From the NCBI GenBank assembly GCA_030606635.1, contig JAUWGA010000018.1, positions 1 to 14,981 of the forward strand: a DNA stretch of 14,981 nucleotides. Direction: 5' to 3'. Positions within the stretch are counted from its first letter, which is position 1, and the number at the start of each line of letters is the position of its first letter. Under the pieces are notes generated by a model, which was given only the letters and a program-made list of their open reading frames with translations, made no database searches and was not told where the DNA came from. Of this stretch, positions 1 to 6,617 are shown one piece after another. The position numbers and the translations under genes are program-made. The stretch is from Methanosarcinales archaeon. GTDB lineage: Archaea; Halobacteriota; Methanosarcinia; Methanosarcinales; Methanogasteraceae.

Positions 1-867
1 TCTGACGATGGCTACATTCTTGCAGGGTACACGGAGTCGTACGGGGCGGGTCTCAGTGATGTATGGCTAATAAAGGTCGGAGGTACATCCACACTAACAG
101 AAACAGTAGAATCGACTGGTGCTATTTGTGTGGAGTCCACCCCATCCGAGGCAGATGTTTATCTTGATGGCGTTTACCATGTGGTGACAGGTTCAGATCA
201 TTTCTGCATATATGGTGTTTCACCAGGATACCACACAATTGCATTAGAAAAATATGGATATGAAGATTACACAGAAATATTCTTCATCTCAGCGGGCGGG
301 ACACCAGTATCACTATCTGTATCACTGTCTGCAATCCCTGCACCGACCCCCGGAGAAACTCTACCTCCAGAAACATCCACGCCAAGATCGGCATCCAGCA
401 GTACACCAGCACCCACACAACAGATCGACGACTCCATCGCACCAGTTCAGAGACCCCCTCCAGAGCAGAAAAATAAAACTACCCAGACAATCGGATTTGT
501 GGGTGGCATCATAGTCTTAGCTGCAGCCGCACTGCTTGCAGGTATGCTTGTGGGTAAATTCCATAAAAAAAGACGCGAAGACCCAAAACGCGACGAAAGA
601 AAACAGGAAACCCACAAAAAGTCCGCAGGAAGCACCAAAGATGATACCCGCCCATATTACTACAAAGTGCTCGACGTAAGCACGGATGCCAGCCGGGACG
701 AGATAAAGAAGGCATATCGCAGACTGTCCATGCTGTATCATCCTGACGCATCCACCGACCCGGATGCCGAGAAGAAGATGAAGGAGATAAACAAAGCTTA
801 TGGTGTGCTATCAGACCCGGATAAGCATGCACGATACGATAATTTTGAAAATGCCTTCAAAGGCTGA
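1..867 (+). CDS. Membrane-anchored J-domain protein with exported propeller repeat and PEGA domain (5' end missing)
   Basis: The frame is open from base 1, so the true start lies upstream; the GTG at 130 is probably internal. There are 288 visible residues. Residues 1-27 resemble one unit of the repeat DGGYILAGYT-S-GAG-D-WLIK found in archaeal secreted propeller proteins. Residues about 42-109 form a PEGA-type surface domain (TPSEADVYLDG, then SPGYHTIALEKYGYEDY). A Pro/Thr/Ser-rich linker covers about 110-155. A single hydrophobic span at 163-185 is followed by a very basic stretch (KKRREDPKRDERK), which predicts that the C terminus is inside. Residues about 219-281 are a J domain with the intact HPD motif at 247-249, needed to stimulate Hsp70 ATPase activity. 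The likely role is recruiting or activating cytosolic DnaK at the membrane, possibly in response to something outside; the role is inferred, the architecture is seen. No G/F-rich or zinc-finger region is visible, so it is not a canonical DnaJ. A decayed copy of its 3' end lies at 6236-6552. Confidence 0.85.
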   Translation, partial: SDDGYILAGYTESYGAGLSDVWLIKVGGTSTLTETVESTGAICVESTPSEADVYLDGVYHVVTGSDHFCIYGVSPGYHTIALEKYGYEDYTEIFFISAGGTPVSLSVSLSAIPAPTPGETLPPETSTPRSASSSTPAPTQQIDDSIAPVQRPPPEQKNKTTQTIGFVGGIIVLAAAALLAGMLVGKFHKKRREDPKRDERKQETHKKSAGSTKDDTRPYYYKVLDVSTDASRDEIKKAYRRLSMLYHPDASTDPDAEKKMKEINKAYGVLSDPDKHARYDNFENAFKG

Positions 868-895
868 TAGTGTGGAGCGGCTCGCAGGAGGGTGA
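557..895 (+). repeat. Direct repeat copy A (3' end of J-domain gene plus flank)
   Basis: This stretch recurs at about 6236-6580 in the same orientation, with an estimated 80-85 percent identity by eye. It covers the basic linker and J-domain coding part and runs about 28 bases past the stop codon, through the shared block starting gctgatagtgtggag. Copy A is intact and in frame; copy B is broken. Similarity fades near 557 on the left and near 895 on the right. The shared non-coding tail shows that a DNA segment was duplicated, not just a conserved domain. Confidence 0.85.
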
Positions 896-903
896 GTGGA
901 GGG

Positions 904-937
904 CGCCCGGATGCGCTCGTGGTTCCGCAAGCGGGCG
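904..937 (+). other. GC-rich hairpin
   Basis: The arms are cgcccg at 904-909 and cgggcg at 932-937. Inside them a second stem pairs tgcg (912-915) with cgca (926-929), with a 2x2 internal mismatch between the stems and a 10-base loop. It lies just downstream of the J-domain gene and its duplicated flank. No T-run follows, so it is not a typical archaeal terminator. It could be a chance product of a GC-rich tract. Confidence 0.4.
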
Positions 938-1057
938 GGTGGTGGAGGGGTCGGATGAATTTAAGTATTATGGCGATACTGGATATAATTGCATGGGACT
1001 ATATGATCTGCATGGCAGGACTACGGTATCAGTGTTGGCTTGCCCAGATGAACTTGC

Positions 1058-1098
1058 TGAAGTGGATGTGAGATGATAAAATGGTCAGATCCACTTCA
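1058..1098. repeat. Perfect 10-bp inverted repeat upstream of the TIR gene
   Basis: The arms tgaagtggat (1058-1067) and atccacttca (1089-1098) are perfect complements separated by 21 bases. The repeat ends 43 bases before the TIR start codon. It could be an operator, a hairpin in the mRNA leader, or a terminator of upstream transcription; the sequence alone does not decide. Confidence 0.55.
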
Positions 1099-1141
1099 AG
1101 CGAAGAATGATGGAAATGGACGCCTCTAATATTACACAAAA

Positions 1142-1612
1142 ATGAATGAAGATCTTGATGTGAAGGCATTTGCTGAAAAGTTGAAGAAGCTAACCTCTGA
1201 AAATGAGGTAGAACGAAGATTTAAGGTTTTTATCAGTCATAACTCTAAAGATGATGCTATTGCCTGTCAACTACGTAAGCTATTAGTAGTCATTCCTGAA
1301 ATGGATGTAATTTTAGACGTCTGTAGTTTTAAAGTTGGTGAACCGTTGCAAGAGAGAATTGCAGAGGGTATAAAAGGATGCGATTGTTTCGTTGTATTCT
1401 TAACAAAAAATGCAGAAAAGTCTGTTTGGGTCAATCAGGAGATTGGAGTCGCAATTAATGCAGGTATAAAAATAATTCCGATAGTTGAAGATGGGGTACG
1501 TTTAGGATTACTCGAAGGCAGGAAGTATATCAGTCTTGAGAACGGAGGGGCGATCATGGATGCGTTTCGGACAATCTGTGATTATCGAACGAAATATGAA
1601 AATGAGTGGTGA
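1142..1612 (+). CDS. Small stand-alone TIR-domain protein
   Basis: The product is 156 residues, almost all one TIR domain. It opens with strand A and box 1 as FKVFISHNSKDD (27-38), continues with MDVILDVCSFKVGEPLQERI (54-73), CDCFVVFLTKNAEKSVWVNQ (80-99) and a closing strand IKIIPIVEDG (109-118). Glu100, directly after VWVNQ, sits where NAD-cleaving TIR enzymes keep their catalytic glutamate. It could therefore hydrolyse or cyclise NAD, as bacterial and archaeal defence TIRs do, but the activity is inferred. No transmembrane segment, sensor domain or obvious effector partner is fused or adjacent, so assignment to Thoeris or another named system is not supported. The ATG at 1142 overlaps the stop of a short upstream frame (ATGA) and has no clear ribosome binding site. 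The gene is visibly richer in A/T than the next two genes, which suits a recently acquired defence gene. Confidence 0.85.
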   Translation: MNEDLDVKAFAEKLKKLTSENEVERRFKVFISHNSKDDAIACQLRKLLVVIPEMDVILDVCSFKVGEPLQERIAEGIKGCDCFVVFLTKNAEKSVWVNQEIGVAINAGIKIIPIVEDGVRLGLLEGRKYISLENGGAIMDAFRTICDYRTKYENEW

Positions 1613-1641
1613 AAAACATACGAAAGAGACAATAGTATACG

Positions 1642-1680
1642 CTTTATGTAATCAATGATATGCTGAAAGAGATGGGGAGA
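1642..1680 (+). promoter_or_regulatory. Candidate TATA box and Shine-Dalgarno site for the GTPase gene
   Basis: The TATA-like ctttatgta at 1642-1650 lies about 41 bases before the ATG at 1687. A purine-rich ggggaga at 1674-1680 sits 6 bases before that ATG. Together they favour the start at 1687 over in-frame ATGs at 1660 and 1675. The TATA call is by eye. Confidence 0.4.
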
Positions 1681-1686
1681 GTTATA

Positions 1687-3021
1687 ATGAGTAATAATCA
1701 AACAAATGTCTTAATAATGGGGGCGGCAGGTCGTGATTTTCACAATTTTAATGTATATTTCAGGGATAATCCTGCCTACCATGTGGCAGCCTTCACTGCC
1801 ACGCAGATACCTGATATCGAGGGCAGGACATACCCGGCTGCCCTTGCAGGTGAGCGGTATCCTGACGGTATTCCCATATACATGGAAGATGAGCTTGCTG
1901 ACCTGATACGCTCGCATTCCATTGACCAGGTGGTGTTCGCCTACAGCGATGTGCCATATCATTATGTCATGTCAAAAGGTGCATTGGTCAATGCTGCAGG
2001 TGCAGATTTTATCATGCAGGGACCAGATTCTACTATGCTTGGGAGCAGCAAACCCGTGATATCGGTATGCGCGGTGCGTACGGGTAGCGGCAAGACCTCT
2101 GTGAGTAAAAAAATATGCCAGATTTTGCGAAAGCTGGGCAGGACATCATCGGTGGTCAGGCATCCAATGCCCTACGGGAATCTGGCAAAACAGGCAGTGC
2201 AGCGCTTTTCATCGTACGAGGACCTGGATGAAATGGACACTACCATCGAGGAGCGGGAAGAATACGAGACTCATATCGATGTGGGATGTACGGTATTCGC
2301 AGGTGTGGATTATGAGAAGATACTGCGCAGGGCAGAGGCAGAGGCGGATATCGTGGTATGGGACGGAGGTAATAACGATTTTCCGTTCTTCAAACCCGAC
2401 CTGAGCATCGTGGTGGCCGACCCCCACAGGGCAGGGGACGGACTCACATACTACCCTGGTGAAATAAACCTGCGAATGGCAGATGTGGTGGTGATCAATA
2501 AGCAGGACACGGCAGAACTTGAAAATATTGAGCTGGTGCGCCGCAATATCCTGGAGGTCAATCCGGATGTCAGGATTATTGATTCTGCCTCGCCCATCAC
2601 GGTGGAACGTCCTGAGATCATCAAGGGTAAACGGGTGCTAGTAGTGGAGGATGGGCCCACCCTGACCCATGGTGGCATGAAATACGGAGCCGGAACCATC
2701 GGTGCCAACAAGGCGGGGGCGCGGGAAATAATTGACCCCCGGCCGTATACGGTGGGTACGATCACTGAGACATTCCAGAAATATCCTGATACCGGGCCGC
2801 TGCTGCCTGCCATGGGTTATAGCCCCAAGCAGGTGAGTGACCTGGAAGAGACCATTAACAATGCGGACTGCGATGCTGTGGTCATTGGTACACCCATTGA
2901 CCTGAGCCGGGTTATCAATATCAATAAACCGGCCACCAGGGTGCGCTATGAGATAATAGAGATCGGGGAGATGACCCTGGAAATGATAGTCAGGGAGTTC
3001 CTGGAAAGGGTGGGTGCTTGA
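1687..3021 (+). CDS. COG2403-type P-loop GTPase (cyclic 2,3-diphosphoglycerate synthetase-like)
   Basis: The product is 444 residues from the ATG at 1687, chosen for its ggggaga site; the frame also allows ATG at 1660 or 1675. Residues 7-15 (NVLIMGAAG) begin a Rossmann-like N-terminal domain that runs through QVVFAYSDVPYHYVM (81-95). The P-loop domain follows: AVRTGSGKTSVSK (129-141), a Walker-B-like DIVVWDGGNND (221-231), and NKQD (281-284), the guanine-specificity motif of GTPases. This order matches archaeal proteins grouped as predicted GTPases and often labelled cyclic 2,3-diphosphoglycerate synthetase. The compound is a thermoprotectant of some methanogens, but that label for this subfamily is largely by similarity and the true substrate is uncertain. 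The stop overlaps the carbamate kinase start by 4 nt, indicating co-transcription and a joint job. No signal peptide or membrane span is visible, so it should be cytosolic. Confidence 0.8.
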   Translation: MSNNQTNVLIMGAAGRDFHNFNVYFRDNPAYHVAAFTATQIPDIEGRTYPAALAGERYPDGIPIYMEDELADLIRSHSIDQVVFAYSDVPYHYVMSKGALVNAAGADFIMQGPDSTMLGSSKPVISVCAVRTGSGKTSVSKKICQILRKLGRTSSVVRHPMPYGNLAKQAVQRFSSYEDLDEMDTTIEEREEYETHIDVGCTVFAGVDYEKILRRAEAEADIVVWDGGNNDFPFFKPDLSIVVADPHRAGDGLTYYPGEINLRMADVVVINKQDTAELENIELVRRNILEVNPDVRIIDSASPITVERPEIIKGKRVLVVEDGPTLTHGGMKYGAGTIGANKAGAREIIDPRPYTVGTITETFQKYPDTGPLLPAMGYSPKQVSDLEETINNADCDAVVIGTPIDLSRVININKPATRVRYEIIEIGEMTLEMIVREFLERVGA

Positions 3022-3950
3022 GTCTCATAGTGGCAGCTCTTGGCGGTAATGCTATTATCAAACCTGGGCAAAAAGGCACCATAAGGGAGCAGTTCGACAA
3101 CACTTTTGAATCCATGGGCTATATCGCCCATCTGGTGCGGGCGGGTCACCGGGTTGTGCTGACCCACGGGAATGGGCCACAGGTGGGTTTTATCATGATA
3201 CAGGAGGAGGCAGCCAGGGGGAAGGTGCCGTATGTGCCACTGAATGTGGATGTGGCCCAATCCCAGGGGAGCATGGGATATATGATAGCCCAGAGCCTGG
3301 TGAACCAGTTGAAGGACCACTATCTCGATACCAAGGTGGCATCGGTGGTCACACAGGTGCTGGTGGACCCCCATGACCCTGCATTTGAGCATCCCACCAA
3401 GCCTGTGGGTCCGTTCTATGAAAAGGCATATATGGAGGAACTTGAACGCTGCAGCCATGCAATGGTGGAGGATAGCGGCAGGGGCTGGCGCAGGGTTGTA
3501 CCTTCGCCCGTGCCAGTGGATATTGTTGAAATGGAAGTCATTAAGGAGCTGGTTCAGGACGGTGTTATCGTGGTGGCTTGCGGGGGTGGGGGCGTTCCTG
3601 TGGTTGAGGAGGATGGTGACCTGAAGGGAGTGGATGCGGTGATTGATAAGGACCTGGCGTCGAGTTTGCTGGCCAGGGAAATTGGGGCGGATGTGGTGAT
3701 GTTCCTGACCACTGTGGATAAGGTGTGCCTGAATTACAATACGCCCGAGCAGGTTGAACTGGACAGGATGACTGTGGAGGATGCGCGCCGCTATCTGGCA
3801 GAAGGGCAGTTCCCTCCAGGGAGCATGGGGCCCAAGATTCAGGCTGCGGTGGAGTTTGTGGAGCAAGGGGGGGAGCGGGCGGTTGTGTGCATGCCTGAGG
3901 GTGTGATTGAGGCGCTGGAGGGGCGGGGTGGGACTGTGGTTGAAAAGTAG
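3018..3950 (+). CDS. arcC: Carbamate kinase
   Basis: The product is 310 residues, the usual length for carbamate kinase, which interconverts carbamoyl phosphate + ADP and carbamate + ATP. Family motifs are in order: GGN (9-11), THGNGPQVG (49-57), KPVGPFY (128-134), RRVVPSP (158-164), CGGGGVPVV (188-196), VDAVIDKD with Lys211 (205-212), TTVDKV (231-236) and FPPGSMGPKI (265-274). The start is TTG at 3018, overlapping the previous stop, with gggtggg at 3009-3015 as a likely ribosome binding site inside the upstream gene. No arginine deiminase or ornithine carbamoyltransferase gene is in the window, so a classical arginine deiminase pathway is not evident here. The kinase may instead serve the upstream GTPase, or make or use carbamoyl phosphate from another source. 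The enzyme assignment is strong; its metabolic direction is unknown. Confidence 0.92.
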   Translation: MSLIVAALGGNAIIKPGQKGTIREQFDNTFESMGYIAHLVRAGHRVVLTHGNGPQVGFIMIQEEAARGKVPYVPLNVDVAQSQGSMGYMIAQSLVNQLKDHYLDTKVASVVTQVLVDPHDPAFEHPTKPVGPFYEKAYMEELERCSHAMVEDSGRGWRRVVPSPVPVDIVEMEVIKELVQDGVIVVACGGGGVPVVEEDGDLKGVDAVIDKDLASSLLAREIGADVVMFLTTVDKVCLNYNTPEQVELDRMTVEDARRYLAEGQFPPGSMGPKIQAAVEFVEQGGERAVVCMPEGVIEALEGRGGTVVEK

Positions 3951-4203
3951 ATATTGGCTTGATTGATTCGGCTTATTTTATGTGATAGTATCAATACTTT
4001 CAGCGCACTTTTGCCGTTGATTCTTATACTACGGCTGCACGGATGGCACAACAAAAAGGGGCTGTTAACTCGCCTCGATCTTTGACCGGAGAACACGAAT
4101 GTCTTACCTGAAGCCAACCTCAACACCCAAAAACCTCATGCAACCGCAGCCGAAATTGCTTCCGATTGAAAAGGTAATATAACAACACAACAGAGAGAAC
4201 CGT
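3951..4203. other. Intergenic region between carbamate kinase and nrdJ
   Basis: These 253 bases carry no convincing reading frame. I see no tRNA cloverleaf and no B12-box-like element, although the downstream enzyme uses adenosylcobalamin. The only supported element is the TATA-like box near 4174-4183. Short T-rich tracts after the carbamate kinase stop (around 3973-3979) could end its transcript, weakly. Confidence 0.5.
4174..4183 (+). promoter_or_regulatory. Candidate TATA box of nrdJ (leaderless start)
   Basis: The sequence gtaatataac is centred about 26 bases before the ATG at 4204, and no strong Shine-Dalgarno sequence precedes that ATG. Archaeal transcription starts about 24-27 bases after the TATA centre, so the mRNA would begin at or next to the start codon. 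Confidence 0.45.
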
Positions 4204-6231
4204 ATGCATAATATCCTGAAAAGGGATGGAAGAATTGCCAATTTCAAAAAAGAGAAGATAACTACCGCTATACACAAAGCAGTCCTCGCCACAAACGCAA
4301 ACGATGAAAAACTCGTCGGAAAACTTACAGACGAAGTTGTCGCACTGATCGAGAAACGAATTCGGGACATTCCAACTGTTGAGGATGTGCAGAATATTGT
4401 GGAGGAGGTTCTTGTCAGACACGGATTGTATGAGGTGGCAAAAGCCTACATCCTGTACAGGGAGAGAAGAAGCGAAATCAGGGACGCAAAGAAGTTCTTT
4501 GGGGTCTATGATGAACTGAAGTTAACAGTCAATGCGATCGAGGTGCTGAATAAGAGATACCTGATGAAGGATGAGGCAGGAAACATCATCGAGACGCCAG
4601 ATCAGATGTTCGGAAGGGTTGCGAAGGCAATTTCAGGTAAATCAGGGGAATTTGAGAAGAGATTCCACTCATCGATGAAGAATCTCGAATTTCTGCCAAA
4701 TTCCCCGACACTTATGAATGCAGGCACGAAGCTCGGTCAACTCAGTGCATGTTTCGTAATACCTGTTCCTGATTCGATCGGAGATATCTTCGGCGCACTA
4801 AAGGCGATGGCGATCGTTCAGCAGAGCGGCGGAGGATGCGGATTCTCATTCTCAAGATTGAGACCGAAAGGAGATATCGTGCGATCAACGATGGGAAGCG
4901 CATCAGGTCCGGTCTCTTTCATGCGCATCTTTGATGTGACAACCGATGTCATCAAACAGGGAGGGCGGAGACGCGGGGCGAATATGGGCATCCTGAACGT
5001 GAACCATCCTGATATCCTAAATTTTATAACTTCCAAGGAAAAGGAAGGAGTTTTAAGGAATTTTAATATCTCTGTTGGCGTAAATGATGATTTCATGGAA
5101 GCGATGAAGAAGCACAGGGATTATGAGTTGATCAATCCAAGAAACAATGAATGCGTACGAAGTCTTGGTGCGGATGACGTCTTTGATCTGATAGCGACGA
5201 TGGCATGGAGAACAGGCGACCCTGGTCTGGTCTTTCTCGATGAGATCAACGCACACAACCCAACTCCGAAATACCGGATAGATTCTACAAACCCATGCGG
5301 AGAGGTCCCTCTACTGGACTGGGAATCATGCAATCTCGGATCGATAAATTTAGCAAAGATCATCCGGAAGAACGATATCGACTGGGAACGGTTGAGAGAC
5401 TTAACCGCGATTGGGGTCTGTTTCCTTGACGATGTGATCGACGCGAATAGATATCCCCTGCCCCGGATTGGAGAGATGACCAGAGCAAACCGGAAGATCG
5501 GTCTTGGTGTCATGGGATTTGCAGAGATGCTGCTCGAACTTGGGATACCATACAATTCGGATGTTGCACTGGATCTTGGCAGGAGATTGATGAGATTTAT
5601 GACGAGTGTTGCAAGGGAGACATCTGTCAGGCTTGGTGAGGAGCGGGGACCATTTCCAAATATCGATGAGAGTATATGGAAAGGCACGAATATGAGAAAC
5701 GCAACCCTGACAACCATTGCCCCAACAGGAAGCATCTCGATTATTGCAGGAACAACATCGGGGATCGAGCCGCTGTTTGCCGTTTCTTTTGTCAGGAATG
5801 TTCTTGATCATGCGAGACTGGTGGAAGTCAATCCCGTATTTGAAAGGGTTGCCAGAGAGAGGGGATTTTATAGCAGGGACCTGATGATTGCGATCGCAAA
5901 GACAGGTTCTGTGCAGGATCTTGACATACCAAAAGATGTGAAGGAGGTCTTTGTTACCGCTCTGGATATCGATCCGGATTGGCATGTCAGGATGCAGGCA
6001 GCGTTTCAGGAGTATGTGGACAATGCAATCTCAAAGACGATCAATCTGAGAAAGGATGCAACTCCTATGGATGTGAGAAAAGCGTTTCTGCTGGCGTACG
6101 AATTGGGATGCAAGGGGATAACCATCTATCGATATGGCAGCAAGAGTGAACAGGTGTTATCATTTGGGGGGTATGTGAGTGCTGAATCCGATTATGCGGG
6201 CGGATGCCCTGATCGGAGCTGCCCTTACTGA
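4204..6231 (+). CDS. nrdJ: Adenosylcobalamin-dependent (class II) ribonucleoside-diphosphate reductase
   Basis: The product is 675 residues. It reduces ribonucleotides to deoxyribonucleotides, supplying DNA precursors without oxygen. Residues about 2-95 are an ATP-cone allosteric domain (ILKRDGRIANFKKEKI, then VRHGLYEVAKAYILYRERR). The catalytic barrel holds the first active-site cysteine in LSACFV (Cys183), the thiyl-radical cysteine and glutamate in NPCGE (Cys365, Glu367), and the partner cysteine in ESCNLGSINL (Cys376). APTGSIS (506-512) binds substrate phosphate. The C-terminal GGCPDRSCPY supplies the redox cysteine pair (Cys668, Cys673) that re-reduces the active site. There is no small radical-generating subunit nearby, consistent with class II. 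The ATG at 4204 is preceded by a TATA-like box at leaderless distance. The end looks natural, yet a decayed J-domain fragment begins within about 5 bases of the stop, so the 3' flank marks a rearrangement joint. Confidence 0.95.
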   Translation: MHNILKRDGRIANFKKEKITTAIHKAVLATNANDEKLVGKLTDEVVALIEKRIRDIPTVEDVQNIVEEVLVRHGLYEVAKAYILYRERRSEIRDAKKFFGVYDELKLTVNAIEVLNKRYLMKDEAGNIIETPDQMFGRVAKAISGKSGEFEKRFHSSMKNLEFLPNSPTLMNAGTKLGQLSACFVIPVPDSIGDIFGALKAMAIVQQSGGGCGFSFSRLRPKGDIVRSTMGSASGPVSFMRIFDVTTDVIKQGGRRRGANMGILNVNHPDILNFITSKEKEGVLRNFNISVGVNDDFMEAMKKHRDYELINPRNNECVRSLGADDVFDLIATMAWRTGDPGLVFLDEINAHNPTPKYRIDSTNPCGEVPLLDWESCNLGSINLAKIIRKNDIDWERLRDLTAIGVCFLDDVIDANRYPLPRIGEMTRANRKIGLGVMGFAEMLLELGIPYNSDVALDLGRRLMRFMTSVARETSVRLGEERGPFPNIDESIWKGTNMRNATLTTIAPTGSISIIAGTTSGIEPLFAVSFVRNVLDHARLVEVNPVFERVARERGFYSRDLMIAIAKTGSVQDLDIPKDVKEVFVTALDIDPDWHVRMQAAFQEYVDNAISKTINLRKDATPMDVRKAFLLAYELGCKGITIYRYGSKSEQVLSFGGYVSAESDYAGGCPDRSCPY

Positions 6232-6235
6232 TGAT

Positions 6236-6552
6236 TCAAAAAGCACGAAGAAAAAAGACGCGAAGACTAAAAACGCGACGGAAGGAGACACAAGACCCAC
6301 AAAAAACCGTGCCGGAAGCTCCAAAGATGATACCCACCCATAGTACTACAAAGTGCTCGACATAAGCACGGATGCCAGCCGGGACGAGCTAAAGAAGGCA
6401 TATCTTAGACTTTCCATGCTTTATCATCCCGAGCGTCCACCGACCCGGACGCCGAAAAGAAGATGAAAGAGATAAATAAAGCTCATGATGTGCTATCAGA
6501 CCCGGATAAGCGTGCACGATATGATAATTTTGAAAACTCCTTCAAAGGCTGA
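6236..6552 (+). pseudogene. Decayed second copy of the J-domain gene's 3' end
   Basis: The stretch aligns with 557-867 but cannot encode a working protein. Starting from the basic linker, an in-frame TAA replaces a proline codon (gac taa aaa). A one-base insertion follows before the counterpart of the KSAGSTKDD coding stretch. A TAG at 6341-6343 replaces the first Tyr codon of the PYYYK segment, and a one-base deletion destroys the Asp codon of HPD near 6431. The final segment (AYxVLSDPDKxARYDNFEN and the TGA at 6550-6552) is again recognisable, as is the non-coding flank to about 6580. No upstream PEGA, linker or membrane part is present, so only the 3' end was copied or survived. Together with the repeat at 557-895 it brackets the TIR-GTPase-carbamate kinase-nrdJ block. 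Confidence 0.88.
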
Positions 6553-6578
6553 TAGTGTGGAGTGGCTCGCGGGAGGGT

Positions 6579-6598
6579 GAGGTATATGAGGTATATAA
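6579..6598 (+). promoter_or_regulatory. Candidate brnTA promoter with tandem 9-bp repeat
   Basis: The sequence gaggtatat occurs twice head to tail (6579-6587, 6588-6596), and the second copy runs into tatataa, a good archaeal TATA box. The box centre lies about 25 bases before the brnT ATG at 6618, which has no Shine-Dalgarno sequence, so a leaderless mRNA is likely. BrnA-type antitoxins usually repress their own operon, so the repeat overlapping TATA is a reasonable operator candidate. The repeat starts where the J-domain duplication ends. Confidence 0.45.
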
Positions 6599-6617
6599 TG
6601 CAAATAGAACCACACCG

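Larger units (their letters stand above)
868..1141. other. Intergenic stretch without a convincing intact gene
   Basis: The first ~28 bases belong to the duplicated J-domain flank. Next come a GC-rich tract to about 955 with a hairpin at 904-937, a lower-GC part, and an inverted repeat at 1058-1098. Short frames exist: 970-1071 would encode 33 mostly hydrophobic residues, and the frame open from 1077 ends at a TGA (1143-1145) that overlaps the next gene's ATG. None has recognisable homology by eye. The stretch may hold remnants of a decayed gene. Confidence 0.5.

Noticed and set aside
970..1071. 33-residue hydrophobic peptide frame
   Set aside because: It is short, has no ribosome binding site and overlaps the inverted repeat; an open frame of this size is expected by chance.
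870..1076. 68-codon frame after the J-domain gene
   Set aside because: Its beginning is the duplicated non-coding flank of the J gene and the rest has no family-like pattern; it is at most a gene remnant.
2946..3866. Long 306-codon minus-strand frame opposite carbamate kinase
   Set aside because: It is antisense to a gene with all carbamate kinase motifs, and its His/Leu-rich translation has no recognisable fold; it is a shadow.
3951..4203. Possible cobalamin riboswitch upstream of the B12-dependent reductase
   Set aside because: No B12-box-like conserved core or extended paired structure was seen, and a TATA-like box is placed for a leaderless start.
5121..5985. Two long minus-strand frames inside nrdJ
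   Set aside because: They lie antisense to the catalytic core of a clear ribonucleotide reductase and show no motif or start signal.
557..6580. Intact transposon or integron-like element
   Set aside because: No transposase, integrase, terminal inverted repeats or target duplications were found; the flanking repeats are pieces of a protein gene.
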